Shown here: positions 35,524 through 48,275 of the stretch, piece after piece
Layout of the letters: every line of letters begins with the position of its first letter
Numbering within the stretch: the first letter of the stretch is position 1
Source: Orientallactaga sibirica
Taxonomy: Eukaryota; Chordata; Mammalia; Rodentia; Dipodidae
Reading direction: 5' to 3'
NCBI GenBank assembly: GCA_036365145.1
Contig: JAEOAD010000034.1
Coordinates: forward strand, 16,273,501 to 16,337,500
DNA: 64,000 nucleotides
Position numbers and translations under genes: made by a program
Notes under the pieces: model-generated
The model's input: only the letters and a program-made list of their open reading frames with translations
Databases searched by the model: none
Told to the model about the DNA's origin: nothing

Positions 35524-35699
35524 TTTTAAAAGGTTTTATGTTTCCACATGGAGTTGAATATTTTAGAATCTTAAATGGATTATTAAATCCATAGAAACTA
35601 AAAAATGCAGAAGCATTATCCAACCCCCTTGGAATTAATTAGATTGTGAGAGAAAAAACCATAAGCTTGATAAATATTTTTAAATTATCTTTTTGCTCT

Positions 35700-35985
35700 G
35701 TGTGTGTATGTGTGCATGTGTTCATGTGTGTGTCCATGCATATGTGTGTGTACTATAGGTGTGGTATGGCATGGTGTATGATGTGTGGTGCATGCACATA
35801 TGTGTACTGATGCATACACAACATGATCATGCAAGAAAGTCAACAATTATTCAGTCTCCACACTCCCTATGAACTGGGATTACAGATGTGTGTGGTCATG
35901 CCTAGCTTTTGACATATAGTCTTGGGAGTTGAATTTGGTGATCTCTGGCATTCTGAGCTGCTGAGCCATTTTCCCAGGCTGCTGA
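35700..35985 (-). mobile_element. B4/B3-like SINE with TG-rich tail, antisense
   Basis: A TG/TA-rich tail is followed by 'gaactgggattacagatgtg' and, at the right end, the SINE head in reverse ('gctgctgagccattttccca'). Confidence 0.6.
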
Positions 35986-36037
35986 CAATTTTAATTAGAA
36001 GTCTTTGTATTATACACTTTAAAATGTACTTGTTTGT

Positions 36038-36243
36038 GGGCTGGGAAGATGGCTCAGCTGTTGAAGGTGCTTGCTTGAAAAGCCTGAAGGCCAAGGTTCA
36101 GTTCTATAATAATCACCCAACCCATACTCACAAAATGACGCATGCCTTTGGAGTTCATTTGCGGTGCCAGAATGTCTTATTGTGCCCATCTCTCTCTCTC
36201 TCCCCAACTCTCAAATAAAATATTTTTAAAATAAAATAAAATA
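36038..36243 (+). mobile_element. DIP-type SINE
   Basis: Head gggctgggaagatggctcag, body 'aatgacgcatgcctttggag', (CT)n, then an AAATAAA-type tail. Confidence 0.85.
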
Positions 36244-36420
36244 TGATTTATTGAAATGTAATTTATACACAAGACATATGTTTCAAATATACTTTTTAGT
36301 GAATTCCAACAAAGGCATATATATTTGTGATAACCTTAATAGTCTTATAGACTATTTCATCACTTGCAAAAACTTCTATTGTATAGTTCATAATCACCTA
36401 TTTGACTTTCAATTTGGCTA

Positions 36421-36750
36421 GATCTAGAATCTCCTGTGAGGGATTATCTTGATTAGGTTAGGCTCTGGATATGCCTGTAAGTGTTTATCATGATTGACTT
36501 AATGGAGATGGGAAAATGATCTTTAACAATGGTTGGCCAGGGCTCCAAACTGTATAAAAAGGAGAGAAGTGGCTGAGTATTAGAATTCCACCCTCTATGC
36601 TTCCTGATTTTGGACACTATGTCACCAGCTGTGCCTTTGCAGAGCTTCACCTGCAGCTCTGCCTCTCCCACTACAGAACTGTAACCTAGAAATGTAAGCT
36701 GAAATATACCCCTTCTCCTTGAATCTGGTGCATCAGACCACTCAGACATC
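36421..36750 (+). mobile_element. Possible solo LTR
   Basis: 'gggattatcttgattagg', a TATA-like 'ctgtataaaaaggagaga', and 'gtaagctgaaatatacccct' near the end resemble a rodent LTR with promoter and polyadenylation region. Family not assigned. Confidence 0.45.
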
Positions 36751-37397
36751 CTGATATATCCACTTTATTCTTAAAAATGCTTTTTTCAGGTATTTTGCAA
36801 TGATACAAAATATTATATGTTTACAAATAGCTAGAAAAGATAAGCTCAAAGACTCCCAACATAAAAAAATATAATTTGGAAATGTGAATGCTAATTACCC
36901 TGACTTGATAAGCACATATTTTATGCATGGGTTTTTAATGTCACATATTACCACCTAAATATGCCCAATGAGTGGATGTTAATAAAATATTCCATTACAT
37001 TCCTCAGTCAGTTTTCTATGACCTATTCTAATAAAGTTTAAACAAATTTCTGTTACCAAGAGTAATTTTTCTGTCCTGAAGATTCACCTAAGTGAATATG
37101 GTATATACTCTTATTCTTGGTCCCCTTGGGTCAACATAATATCTCTTAACATTTCTTTGTATTGCATAGTAGTCTTATATGATATGTGTTGAGGGTTTTG
37201 TAGAGAAACAGAACCAACAGAACATATGTAAGAAGAGAATTATCAGATTGATTTAATAATGAGCAGTTATTGAACAGTTTTATATTGGCTTCCTATAGAC
37301 TGGAAAGCTAGGGAAACTATTAACTCTTCAGTTAAGAGTCTAGAAATTTCTGAATAAGAGAGAGAGAAGAAAGGAAAGCTCAGTGTGATGGCTGCAA
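36751..37397. other. No recognisable feature
   Basis: AT-rich. Nothing supported. Confidence 0.4.
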
Positions 37398-37745
37398 TGT
37401 GATACTTTGAATGTATGGCCCCAAAGATTCAAGTGTTTTATTAAAATTAAGCTTGCAACTTGAGCCTCTAATAGGCAGATCCTTGCTACAGGGGGTGTGT
37501 CACTGTGGTTGGATCTGAGTCCAGCCCTGCTAGGTATGTTTAAGAGCAGTTTGGAGCTCTGGCTGTCGGTGCTTGCTGGTGTTGATGTTTGCTGATTGTT
37601 AATGTCTTTCTGTTTGGATATAAGCCTGCTTCTGCTGTTACTGATGGTATTCCCCTGGAATCTGTAAGTCTGAATTAAGCTCTTTCTTCCTATATGTTAC
37701 TTCTGCCTGGATGTTTGTCCCAGCAATGAGGAGAAGTCAGCAACA
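37398..37745 (+). mobile_element. MaLR solo LTR, related to elements A and B
   Basis: Starts tgtgatactttgaatgtatg and ends gagaagtcagcaaca. It shares 'ttcccctggaatctgtaag' and 'gtcactgtggttggatctg' blocks with the A/B LTRs. No internal sequence follows. Confidence 0.75.
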
Positions 37746-38155
37746 CTTAGTTTGAAGCAGAATGCCTGAAAGACCATAGAGAGCTTTCAGTGCAAGTCTA
37801 CACTCAAAGGTTAAAGAATCTGGAGTCTGATGTCCACAGAGAAGAGCAGGTTAGTATTTATACGTACTTTCCCTGTCTCCTACTTTTATATTCCTGCATG
37901 GCCTTAGTCTATATGGTGGTACCATCCACATTCAGAGTTGGTCTTTGTCTCTCAGTTTGTTGGCCAAATCACCAATCCTCTATGAAAATTCTCTTAGACT
38001 CAATCAGAAATACATTTTACCAGTTTTTTAGGCATCCTTCAATTCAGTTGATAACAATTGTTAACTATTACATTATGGATACAGTGTATTTTGTTCATCC
38101 ATTTTCCAGTAGACGGCCATTCATTTCAGTTTTTGTCTATTCAAAAGTGTGTACA

Positions 38156-38350
38156 TGGGATAGAGAGATGGCTCAGCCATTAAAGGCACTCGCTTGCAAT
38201 GAATGCCTGATGTCCTGAGTTCAATTCCCCAGCAGTCAACTAAATTCACATGAACAAAGTGGTAAATGCATCTGGAGTTCATTTTCTGCAGCAAGAGACC
38301 CTTGCACACCTATACTCACTCTCTCTCTCTTTCAAATAAATAGATCAGTA
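38156..38350 (+). mobile_element. DIP-type SINE
   Basis: Head ggatagagagatggctcagc, box B-like gagttcaattcc, (CT)n and AAATAAA tail. Confidence 0.85.
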
Positions 38351-38425
38351 AGTATTCTTTGAAAGAAAGAAACTACATCAACATTTCTGAAAAGGTCTTT
38401 GTTATGAGCACATATTCTCCACTTT

Positions 38426-38658
38426 AAAAAATATTTGTTTATTTAAGACACAGAGAGAGAGAGAGAGTGAGACAGAGGAGAGAGGGATGAGAATGAGAAT
38501 GAATATGGGCATGGCAGGGCTACCTACCACTGCAAATGAACTCCAGATGTATGTACCACTTTGTGCACATGGCTTTACTTGGGTATTGGAGAATCAAACT
38601 CAGGCCATTAGGCTTTGCAAGCAAGTGTCTTTAACCACAGAGCAATCTCTACAGCCCA
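38426..38658 (-). mobile_element. DIP-type SINE, antisense
   Basis: TTTA/GA tail on the left, head complement 'gcaatctctacagccc' at the right. With its neighbour it forms an inverted pair about 75 bases apart. Confidence 0.85.
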
Positions 38659-39340
38659 TGAACACATATATTCATTTTTCTTGTGTAAATAAAGATATTA
38701 ATTTCTATTTGGAGAATTATTTTGTCATTTATTACAGCCTGTTCAACTGTTTTTGAAAGTGCTTGTGCTTATGCTGTTTTACACATCTACCAGGAACGTT
38801 CATAAATATTTGCCAAATTAATAAATTATTTCTTAATTAAGTTCTTTATTAATAATGAATAAAGTAACCAAGGAACTTTAATTTTCTGCAAAGTAACTTT
38901 GTGAGAAACCATTTCACATTCCTAAATAGAGTTACAGGAAGGGCTATTGTATATAACAAATCGTAACTGTGTTAGCTCAAGCTTTTAGTTCAGGTGAATT
39001 ATAAGCAGCAGAAATTTAGTTTTCGCAGTTGGATGCTGGACTCTGAAATTAGGTAGCCAATCCTGTCAAGTTCTGATGACAACCTTCTTCTGGGCTGCAG
39101 GCTGCTCTTTCAGGCTATATCCATACATGATAGAAAGAGGACAAGAGGGCTCTCTGGGGCCCTTTTGTAAGGCACTAATCCTCTTCATGAGGACTGTATT
39201 CTCAAGATCTAATTGACTCCCCATGATACCATTACATAAATTTCAGATGTACACAAACATTTATAACAAATCCATTCCAGAACACTTATGTCCTTAGATG
39301 TTAATTTTAGCCTTGTGCAATACAGAATTTAAAATACCTG
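38659..39340. other. No recognisable feature
   Basis: AT-rich unique-looking sequence. Confidence 0.4.
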
Positions 39341-39458
39341 GAGCGAGGGAGATGGCTCCATGGGTAAAGTAATTGCTATGCGATAATGAGGACCAGGGTA
39401 AGGATCCCTAGCACCCATGCAAACTCATGAGGGAGGTGGAGACAGGCATTCTTGTAGT
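39341..39458 (+). mobile_element. B4-like SINE, first part
   Basis: 'gagggagatggctccatggg' and 'aaggatccctagcacccatg' match the ID-like left half of B4. The B1-like right half resumes near 39968, so the SINE is split by about 500 bases. Confidence 0.6.
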
Positions 39459-39967
39459 TTTCTGGTATTGTGTAACAAAATCCTCAGAATTGAAAAGTTC
39501 CATCCTGGAAAGACCCAAAACTTAAAATGTCACAGACCACTCCCCAAGGTCATAGAAGCAGTTGTTGAGGGGCAACTCTGTCAGTATAGCAATCTTCTCT
39601 GAATTGAAACATTCCCTCCTGTGGAAAGAGAGGCTTAGGAGACTCAAGAGGTAAACAAGTCTGGGAAAGTTGAAACTTAAAAGGTTTCAAGACTCCTCCA
39701 TAAGTTATATAAAGGGTAAACAACTACTTGGAGAAAACTCAGGAACCATCCCAACTACCTATGGGTCATACAGTGTACTAGAGAGATGCAGATTCTTTGA
39801 GTCCTCACCTATGCTGGGGTGGGTTTTTCAGTGCTGTAAGCAACACCAATAAACTCATTGGTTTACCAAAACTGGTTTTGGTGCAAATGTGCTTTGGTCT
39901 ATTGTGTGTGTCCTAACTGGCATGAATAGACACGTGTTTATATCGCCCCAAGAAAAACATTTCATGC
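39459..39967 (+). mobile_element. Candidate solo LTR inside the B4-like SINE
   Basis: The inserted block contains a TATA-like 'agttatataaagggtaaac' and, about 140 bases later, 'caccaataaactcattgg', the spacing of an LTR promoter and polyadenylation signal. A likely start is tgtaacaaaatcc (39471) and a likely end is near 39930 (gtcctaactggca). Class unknown. The SINE flanks on both sides show that it is an insertion. Confidence 0.45.
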
Positions 39968-40125
39968 ATCAGCTGTCTAGATACTCTACAGAGATGTGGG
40001 AGCTCTAGGTTCAGTGAGAGATTCTGTCTCAAGAAAGAATGTGAAGAACAACTCAAGAAGATCCCTGGAGTCAAATTTTGGCTTACACACTCTAATACAT
40101 ATATAGCCACACACATATGAAATAG
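39968..40125 (+). mobile_element. B4-like SINE, second part
   Basis: 'ggttcagtgagagattctgt' and 'ctcaagaaagaatgtgaag' continue the SINE begun at 39341, ending in a CA/TA-rich tail. Confidence 0.55.
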
Positions 40126-40972
40126 TATACATGTATATATTCTATACATACATACATAGACAAAAAATTCAGGATGAATAAATAGGTAGCATCTTGTCAA
40201 TAAAATGGCTTATGATTTCAGCAACAAATATCAAACTTCCTTCTATTACATGTTTTATGATTTTCTCTTATATGACAGAAATATAACTTGGGGATTAACT
40301 GTATCACATATTGTGGTTGTGTTTATATAGTCCATGAAATGCAAAAAAAGGGGAATTATAGGAATATAATCAGTGCCACTAAAATTCCAGCTTCACCCTT
40401 GATGCTGCTTTGGCATAGATCTCAAGAGGCAGAGAGCCCCAGGTTGTATTCAGCTTGATAATTTTTCTATATCCAGGATCAGTGTCAAGATGTGTAGGTG
40501 CTCATTCATGGTGTATAATAAGTGAAATTAAACTGACCTATATGCCCACTAGATCATCATTAGCTCAGATCACAGGAGAATGTCACTGTTAATTTTTGCA
40601 TAACAGTTCACAGGTCTCTGAACACCTTATTCTATGTGGCCTGAGATGATTGGGCAAGTATCCTGTGAAGTACACAGAACAAAAGTCCTTCATATTTTAA
40701 ATTCCAGATGAAGAACTAAGGCCTTGTGGGGGTTAATCAGTGTGCCTGTGAACTGAGAGTCAAAGCCTATCCCCAACTCTAGCACTCTTTGACCACCTAA
40801 CACTAAATCCTTTCAACTAAATTCTACATATTCAAAATTACTTCCATTGTTGCTCAATAAAAGTTTAATGATTTGAACCACAATATCTTCTCTTTTCAAT
40901 TCATATCTATCTTGGTCTTTGTAGAACTAATCTGAGATCCTTGGTGGAGGTGTAAATTGAACTTGCCACTTC
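40126..40972. other. No recognisable feature
   Basis: Unique-looking sequence. Nothing supported. Confidence 0.4.
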
Positions 40973-41168
40973 TTTTTTTATTTTTTATTTTTTTAAAGTT
41001 TTGATTTTTACTGATTTATTAGAGACAGAGAGAGGGAAAGAGAGAGAGGCAGAGTGAGAATGGGCATGCCAGGGCCTCTAGCCACTGCAAACAAACTCTA
41101 GACACATACGTCCCCTTGTGCATCTGGCTTACATGGGATCTGGAGAATCAAACCGGGGTGCTTGGGCC
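40973..41168 (-). mobile_element. DIP-type SINE, antisense, head missing
   Basis: T-rich tail, GA tract, 'gggcatgccagggcctctag' and 'gtgcatctggcttacatggg' are present. The element stops before the gggctgg head. Confidence 0.82.
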
Positions 41169-43311
41169 ACTTCTGATGACAAAAATTCTCTGACTGTGCA
41201 TGCCAGTGTTGCATTTATACACAATAATCTTATCAGGGGGGTTGGAGGCCTAATTAATTACTATTTTGTAATTTGCTATTTGTAGAGCTATCTGTGATAT
41301 GAAGATGACCGGACTTACCAGAGAGCCCAGTATTAGCTGCATAAATGTGGCAGTTAAAGACCAAAAACCATGATATATGGCCAATGAAGCACAGAGAATC
41401 AGTAAGAGTTCTAATTAGTGGAGCTTCTGTAACATATATAAGATTCCTTGGAGCCACAACTTCATATCCCAGTAGCTGATTTTCAGTCTCTTTACCCTTT
41501 GCCTGTAGTCAGATGTCTGGATTACACCACTGTTGAACCTTAGTGTTGGCATGGATTTGACCAGGGTAGCCAATTGCATGTGCCCTCAAGTGAGATGTAC
41601 ATTTATAGCAGACACATCAACACATTTTTGTTAAGTAGGTAGTTTGTTGTGGTGACTCTGCCTGTCATACTATTAGTAGTATATGAATAATAAAATAAAG
41701 AATAATATATTAATATTAATAAATATGTGTAAAATAACATATAAAAATAACAATTTTGATGCACAAAAAAAAAATGAAAGCCTAACCTGATCTAGATATG
41801 ATTAGTACTATAAACAAAACAAAACAAAACAGTACTTCTGATTTAGTTTCTTAATGGCTGAATGACCTTAATTTTTGATCAACAGAGTAGAATGTTTGGC
41901 AATCATTCTAGAAACCAATATGTTTTCCTGTAAGAAGAAAAATTTCCAGGTTAAAAAAAATGTATTCATGTTGTTTTCCTGCTGTGAGAGAGACTGCTAT
42001 TGAGACAGAAGTCCTAGCAGGTTAGCAGAAATGGAATTTATTGGTGTCTTCCCTAAAGGAGGAGCTGAATGGTACTTTCATTCACCAAATATCACCTTTA
42101 TGACTTGGAACAAAAGTGTAGGAGATCGTGCCTCTTTATAGTTAGCAGAGAGAGTAGAATGGGTTAATATACTACACAATAAATTCTGATTTATGAAATA
42201 TTCTTATTAGCTCATGAATATAGATATGTTTTCTGCAAATGAAAGGTCACATGGGTAATAACTAAAGGAGAAAATTTTGTAAAAATACAATGCCAAAGCA
42301 GAAACTAAGTTGAGCAAAAAAGTTCAAGAAAGGAAAGCCATAGGAGTCTAAGAGGATATACAGGTGGGTGAGGACTGGTGCTGTCCTGATCCCAGAGAGA
42401 AATTGTCAACAGGGAGTGAAGGCAAACCAAGAGGAACAAGGAAAGGTAAGAAAGAAAGGAGGGATCCCAAATCATTTTAGACAAGATGAGAGTGAAGAAG
42501 CAGGTCAAAGCCACCTTGAAGTATTAATGTCTTCAGAGAGAATAAAAATAAGTTAGTAATGTATTGGGAAAAAGAAGTTGTGAAAGTCTTTCCTGTGGCA
42601 TTTAAACTAATAAATATGTATAACTCTTTGGGGCTACATGATGTATAGTATATGGAAAAATAGCTATTTTTGGTATGTTCAATTAAAGAATACTCAGTAG
42701 AATAGCCAAGCATCTTCGAAAACTGATCTCATGAGTAGGGTTAAAGAACTTTCCAAGTGCTTAGAAGTTTGATTTAGGTTCTAAGTCTGAATTTCTGGAT
42801 TGACCTTTAGATATTAAGAAATTTTCCAGGCAGTTTGATTGGATTATTAAAACACTACACTATCATAGGGGCAATGACAGAGAAAAAGTATTTCATGAAG
42901 GTTTGAAATGCCAGGGCTTTTGTATAATCATTTTGCTTATAATTTCTAAGGAAATTATCATTGTCTCATATGATATATTACCCCCAAGGCAATATCATGA
43001 GTCTGAGGTATATGTCCTATGTTTACCAACATTTATCCATTCTGAAAATAAAAACTCAAATTATTCCTTTCATACCTTCAATCCAAGTAGGTAATTATGA
43101 AAATTATTTTATTTTACATTCCAGGTATGAAGATGTTTAACCAGAGGTTCATATCCATTGGAATATAATTATTTGTTCTTTCAAAGATAGATCCAATTGT
43201 ATCTTCAGAGAATAGGAAAACTTGATAATCTAAACCCAGGGATAAATTGGAACTCAGTTTGAATGATTATATTTGATCTTTGAAATGCAGATATTTGCTG
43301 GATCTTTTCCA
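41169..43311. other. No recognisable feature
   Basis: About 2.1 kb of unique-looking, AT-rich sequence with no frame, RNA or repeat that I can support. Confidence 0.4.
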
Positions 43312-44418
43312 GACATTAAAAAAAATTTAATTGACAACTTCCTTAATTGTAGACAATGTCCCACTGTACTTCCCTCCCTCTCCCCACTTTCCCTTTTAAA
43401 ACTCCACTCTCCCCCTCTCAATCAGTCTCTCTTTTCAGTTTGATGTCATCATCGTTTCCTCCCATTATGATGGTCTTGTGTAGGTAGTGTCAGGCACTGC
43501 AAAGTCATGGGTATCCAGGCCATTTTGTGTCTGGAGGAGCATGTTGTAAGTAGTCCTACTCCTCCTTTGGCTCTTATATTCTTTCTGCCACCTCTTCCAC
43601 AATGGACCCTGAGCCTTGGAAGGTGTGTTAGAGATGTTTCAGTGCTGAGCACTCCTCTGTCCCTTCTTCTCAGCCCCATGGTACCTTCTGAGTTACTCCA
43701 CAGTCACCACCATCTGAAAAGAGAAGCTTCTCTAACCAAAAGTGAGAGTAGCATTAATATATGGGTATGGACATTAAGAGAAGTCCTTACTGGGCAGTTT
43801 GGTGAGCATAGTATATACATTTAGCGAGACACCAGCACACATTACACCCCTAGGGCTCATGACTACCCCTGTTGCAGGTTTTCAGTATCAGTGATGTATT
43901 CCCTCCGATGGAGCAGGGCTCCAGTCCAATTAGAGAGCAGTTGGTTCCCCCAAAACAGACATGCTACTATTGCACTCATTGGCTCATTTGTCCTGGCTGG
44001 CCAAATTTAAAGCTTACAGCGTACATTGTTGAGTATCTTCACTAATGTTTTCTCTCTCTCCCATTGAACTGCATATAGTGTAGCTTTTTCCAGCTTTCTG
44101 TCAGCTGGTCCTCATGGAGGAGGCTTTCAGCTCAGCTCCAGCAGGATTTCTCAGTGATCTTTCAGTCCAAGTATTTTGAGTCTTCAGCAATAGGGTTTTA
44201 CCATCTATTCCTGGTGGGAAACCAAGGGCCTCAGCAATGGCCTATAGTGTTTTGGGGGTATCTGTGACCTCCCTGGCCAGCAACTCACTGGAAGGTATAT
44301 CCCAGCCCTGGCACTGAAAATTTTCTAGTAACGATCTATTGCTTGTGAGAGTTCCATTGTCCAGAAAAGTAGGTTTCCATATGACTTTTTTATATCCTCT
44401 TATATTTTGATTAATAAA

Positions 44419-44423
<5 letters not shown>
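43312..44423 (-). mobile_element. Old rodent LINE-1 3' UTR, antisense
   Basis: Begins 'attgacaacttccttaattg' as at 6412 and continues through 'gatggtcttgtgtaggtagt', 'ggtgtgttagagatgtttca' and 'gaccactattgcact'-like blocks. It extends about 1.1 kb and ends at a (TC)n tract. Non-coding, and older than the LINE-1s at 46-57 kb. Confidence 0.75.

Positions 44424-44452
<29 letters not shown>
44424..44452. repeat. (TC)n microsatellite
   Basis: About 13 TC units. Comparable CT/GA tracts occur in the LINE-1 3' UTR at 26268, so this may belong to the LINE-1. Confidence 0.9.
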
Positions 44453-44453
<1 letters not shown>

Positions 44454-45685
44454 CTGCCCTTCCCCCTCTCTCTCCTACTCATTCTGTTCTCACTTCATTT
44501 TGAGCTTGGTGTCACCATTTGGAAATAATAGTGCTATCTACCATAGATTCCATGACTTAATGATTTTAGGAGTTGTTAAATCACACATGTCCTTTATGAA
44601 TTTTCATAATTCACATCAACATATAGAGTTTTACCTTAAACATGTATAATTTTGTTTAATAATCCCCAAATGATTTAATATTGTTATTTTATTCTAGAAT
44701 ATCTATTTATACTAATATATAATTAGCAATTAAAAGACCATTCTTAAGCGTATGTTAAACTAAATGAATTCCTACAAGGATTATAGGGGAGACATTATTA
44801 CTTATATTTTTCATAGAAATAAGGCAAGGTTTAAAGAAATGACTTATTTAGTTTAGATTTTGGAATAAGTGGTGGAAAATTTGGGAAATGTGATAATTCA
44901 ATTATGACTAATGACCCAATTTCCAATTCTGAGATCAAAGGGGAACAACAAAGTAACTAAGGAATCAGAGCACAAACCTCAGTTATTTATATTTGCAGAA
45001 GTTGGGATTCATGTCTAACACACACTCACTAACTCTGTTTACTTTCCACTTTGTAAATGAAGTAAAGATTACAAACATTTAGTTCCTGATCAATGAATCC
45101 TGTGATAAATGCCCATGAAAGATGCTTTAAAAATGTGCATAGGACTTCAGAGGCTGAAAATAACCACTAATAATTTCATAAGGAGCAATTTTGAGTAAGT
45201 TTTTAAGATATGAGTGGAATAATTACAGATGGTGAAAACTAAGGAGACACTTTTCAAAGCCTTTGAGATTATTTCTCCATGTTATTATTATTTTTTAATT
45301 TGGCAATGAACACACTGGGATCAGTTTTCAAATTTCTGACATTCTCATGTAACTGTTGGATAACATTCCTCAAAGAATGGCTGACACACCAATGTTCTTG
45401 TATGCTATAAAAGACCTCCTAATCAAATTATCCTATACAGAAAGACTTCTAAAATTGGAGGGGGGAAGAACACTTACAAGTACATAAAAGTTAAAGTATC
45501 CATTTTGGATGACAATTTTGTCCGAGAAGGAAGTATTTTGGAGGGGAGTTTTCTGAAAGCTAACAGTGTCCTAAGTTACATAATGAATAAGTCCCTCTCT
45601 CTGAGTTGCATTTGACTCAGTAAACAATGTCTACATGAATATAAGAGAACTAGTATTTCCACATCAGGCTACATATATAGGTGTG
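44453..45685. other. No recognisable feature
   Basis: AT-rich. Nothing supported. Confidence 0.4.
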
Positions 45686-45925
45686 GCATAATAATAGCTG
45701 GTGCTTATTTATTCCTTCTTATGAGAAAGCTATATTGTGTGGATGATATCCACTCATCATGTCTGTTTGCACTAATCAAACATATGTCAGTTACTATTTC
45801 CACACCATTTTCCATATCTGTAAATTAAGTTTTAAGGATTATTCCCCAGACTCAAAGCCACACAGTCAAATGCAGATCTTGGATTTGAAAGGAAGGTCTC
45901 CTAATCCAGGGTCTTGTTTTGAAAT
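45686..45925 (+). mobile_element. MIR SINE
   Basis: 'ataatagctggtgcttattt', 'catatctgtaaattaag' and 'caaagccacacagtcaaat' follow the MIR order. Confidence 0.55.
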
Positions 45926-46123
45926 TGTATGATGTGTTTCTTTCCAAATGCCTTCTCTTCTCCATATGTTTCTGCAGCTGATTGGCATGGAAACTTTTAG
46001 TCACACACTGAGTCACAAGCTTTTTGCATAGCTTATGCTGAATCATGGTGAGCAGATTCCCTTCATTGTTTCAAAAGACACTCTAGATGACTGGGACATC
46101 AGAAGAAATGAAAAAGGTAGGTT

Positions 46124-46136
46124 TACAAGCACTTTT
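46124..46136. repeat. Target duplication, copy 1
   Basis: tacaagcactttt. Related copies lie at 47084 (tacaagaactttt) and 57263 (tacaatcacttta). Confidence 0.75.
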
Positions 46137-47083
46137 TTTTTTTTTTTATTAGATATGGACATATTTTGTATGTAAAGAACACATGTTGGCAACATACTTT
46201 CCCTCCTCCCTGCCCCTTTGCTGAAGAGCCCTTCCTCATTGGGAATGCAGTTCAACCCAATGGGGATTGTGGGCCATGCCTTATGGCAGGAGGAGAGGGA
46301 CTATCTCAAAATGTCCCAATTTGTGGCTCTAACAATCTTTCTGCCCCCTTTTCCACAAAATTCCCTCAGCTATGCTGAGAGCATTTTAAGTCTACTTCAG
46401 TGATGGACACTCAGGAGCCTCTGGATCTCTGGTTTAGTAGGTGTTGAGTGTTCTCAGCATCTATCTCCATCAACTCTTGCTGATATGAGATTCACTAAGA
46501 AAGCAGCTCTCTAGCTCATTTCCCCAATTCCTCTGTAGTTTCAGCTGGGGCTATGGTGGAGTGCACTGGGTCATTTATCTCCTCAGGTCCAGCTCCCATC
46601 TAAAAAAGAGATGCAGATTCTCCAATGGAGAATGAAGTTAGCACCAGTTAAATGGAAAATGATTATTAATTTAGAGAGAATTAAAAGGGTGTAGATCCTC
46701 TTACAGTCTAAGGTTAGTGGGAGCTTGACAATGGAAAGCAGAATCATTATCTGGATATGATTCTGCCTTGTTTCCCAGTTTCAGATATGGTTTCCTTTCC
46801 ACTGAGCAGATCTGTTAGACAATCCAAGAGCAGTTGGTTACCAACCATGTCTGTGTGCCACTGTTGCACTTTTGTGAACACCATGTCAGGTTGTTTGCTT
46901 CTGAGTCACTTTGACTTTGAGTTGCTTGGACAGATGTTGGCCATTTCCCCCCGGTAGGTCATGTAGTGCCTTCCAGTACTAGATAGGCTAACTGTCTGGT
47001 GACTGGCTCTCCTCTGGATTCCAACCAGGTCTCTCTATGGTCTGTGCCAACAGTATTTGATGTCTTCAGCACTAGGGTCTTAC
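46137..47083 (-). mobile_element. LINE-1 D, 5'-truncated, antisense
   Basis: Poly-T tail on the left, then a 3' UTR that is a close parallel copy of the one starting at 47103. The two share 'tgtctgtgtgccactgttgc' in near-identical form and 'cttccactgagcagatctg' exactly. It contains only 3' UTR. Confidence 0.88.
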
Positions 47084-47102
47084 TACAAGAACTTTTAAAA
47101 AA
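47084..47102. repeat. Target duplication, copy 2
   Basis: tacaagaacttttaaaaaa, shared by the right side of LINE-1 D and the 3' side of the full-length LINE-1. Confidence 0.75.
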
Positions 47103-48268
47103 TAATTTATTTTTATTAGATATGGACGTATTTAGTATGTTAAAAATGCATCTTGGTACCATCCTTTCGGTCCTCCCTGCTCCTTTTCTGAAGAGGCCCT
47201 CCTCATTAGGGAGGCAGGAAAACCCCATGAGGATTGTGAGTCATGCATTATGGGGGCAGCAGTCAGTTATGTGGAAAAGGTAATGTCTCTGTGCAAAATG
47301 TCCCAACTATGGCTCTAACAACCTTTCCACCTCCTGTTCTGCAAAATTCACTGAGCCACGATGGGTATATTTTAAGTCTACTTCAGTGATGGGTACTCAG
47401 GAGCCTCTGGATCTCTGGTTTGGTAGGTGTTGAGTGTCCTCAGTGTTTATCTCCTTCACTCTTGTGCTGATATCAGATTCACTAAGAAAGCAGCACTCTT
47501 GCTCATTTCCCCATTTCCTCTGTGGTTTCAGCTGGGGCGGGAGTGGAGTGTGCTGGGTCATTTATCTTGTAGGTTCAGGTCCCATCTGAAAAAGAGAAGC
47601 AGATTCTCCAAAGGAGAGTGAAGTCAGCATTGGTTAAATGGGATAACCATTATTAATTTAGAGAGAATTTAAAGGGTGTAGACCCTCTTATAGCCTAAGA
47701 TTAGTGGGATCTTGATAATAGAAAGCAGAATCATTATCTGGATATGATTCTGACTTGTTTCCCAGTTCCAGATATGGTTTCCTTTCCACTGAGCAGATCT
47801 GTTAGACAATCCAAAAGCAGATGGTTACCCACCATGGCTGTGTGCCACTGTTGCACATGTGTGAGCATCAAGTCAGGTTGTTTGCTTCTGAGTCACTTTG
47901 ACTTTCAGTTGCTTGGACAGATGTTGGCCACTTTCCCGTTAGCTCATGTAGCACCTTCCAGCACTAGTTGGGTTGTCTGGGGACTGGCTCTCTTCTGGAT
48001 TCCAACTAGGTCTCTCCATGGTCCATGCTGACAGCATATAGTGTCCTCATTGCAGTAGGGTCCTCATTGACCTCTGGTGGGTAATCAAGTGCTCTGACAG
48101 AAGTCTATCTTGTTTGTTTTGGGCAATCTAGTAGGTCTCCCTAATCATTACCTCCTTGTGGATATACACCATATCCTGGTACAGGGAATTACATGCCAGT
48201 GCAAAGGGAAAAGAAAAAAGCAAAAAGAGAAGAAAGATAAATGATACAAATTTATGGTTAGGCTTCAT

Positions 48269-48275
48269 GTCACCC
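48269..48275. repeat. Solo LTR target duplication, left
   Basis: gtcaccc, repeated at 48654-48660. Confidence 0.85.

Noticed and set aside
38156..38658. Inverted DIP pair as a functional hairpin
   Set aside because: The two copies are diverged and opposite-orientation SINE pairs are common by chance. No evidence of function.
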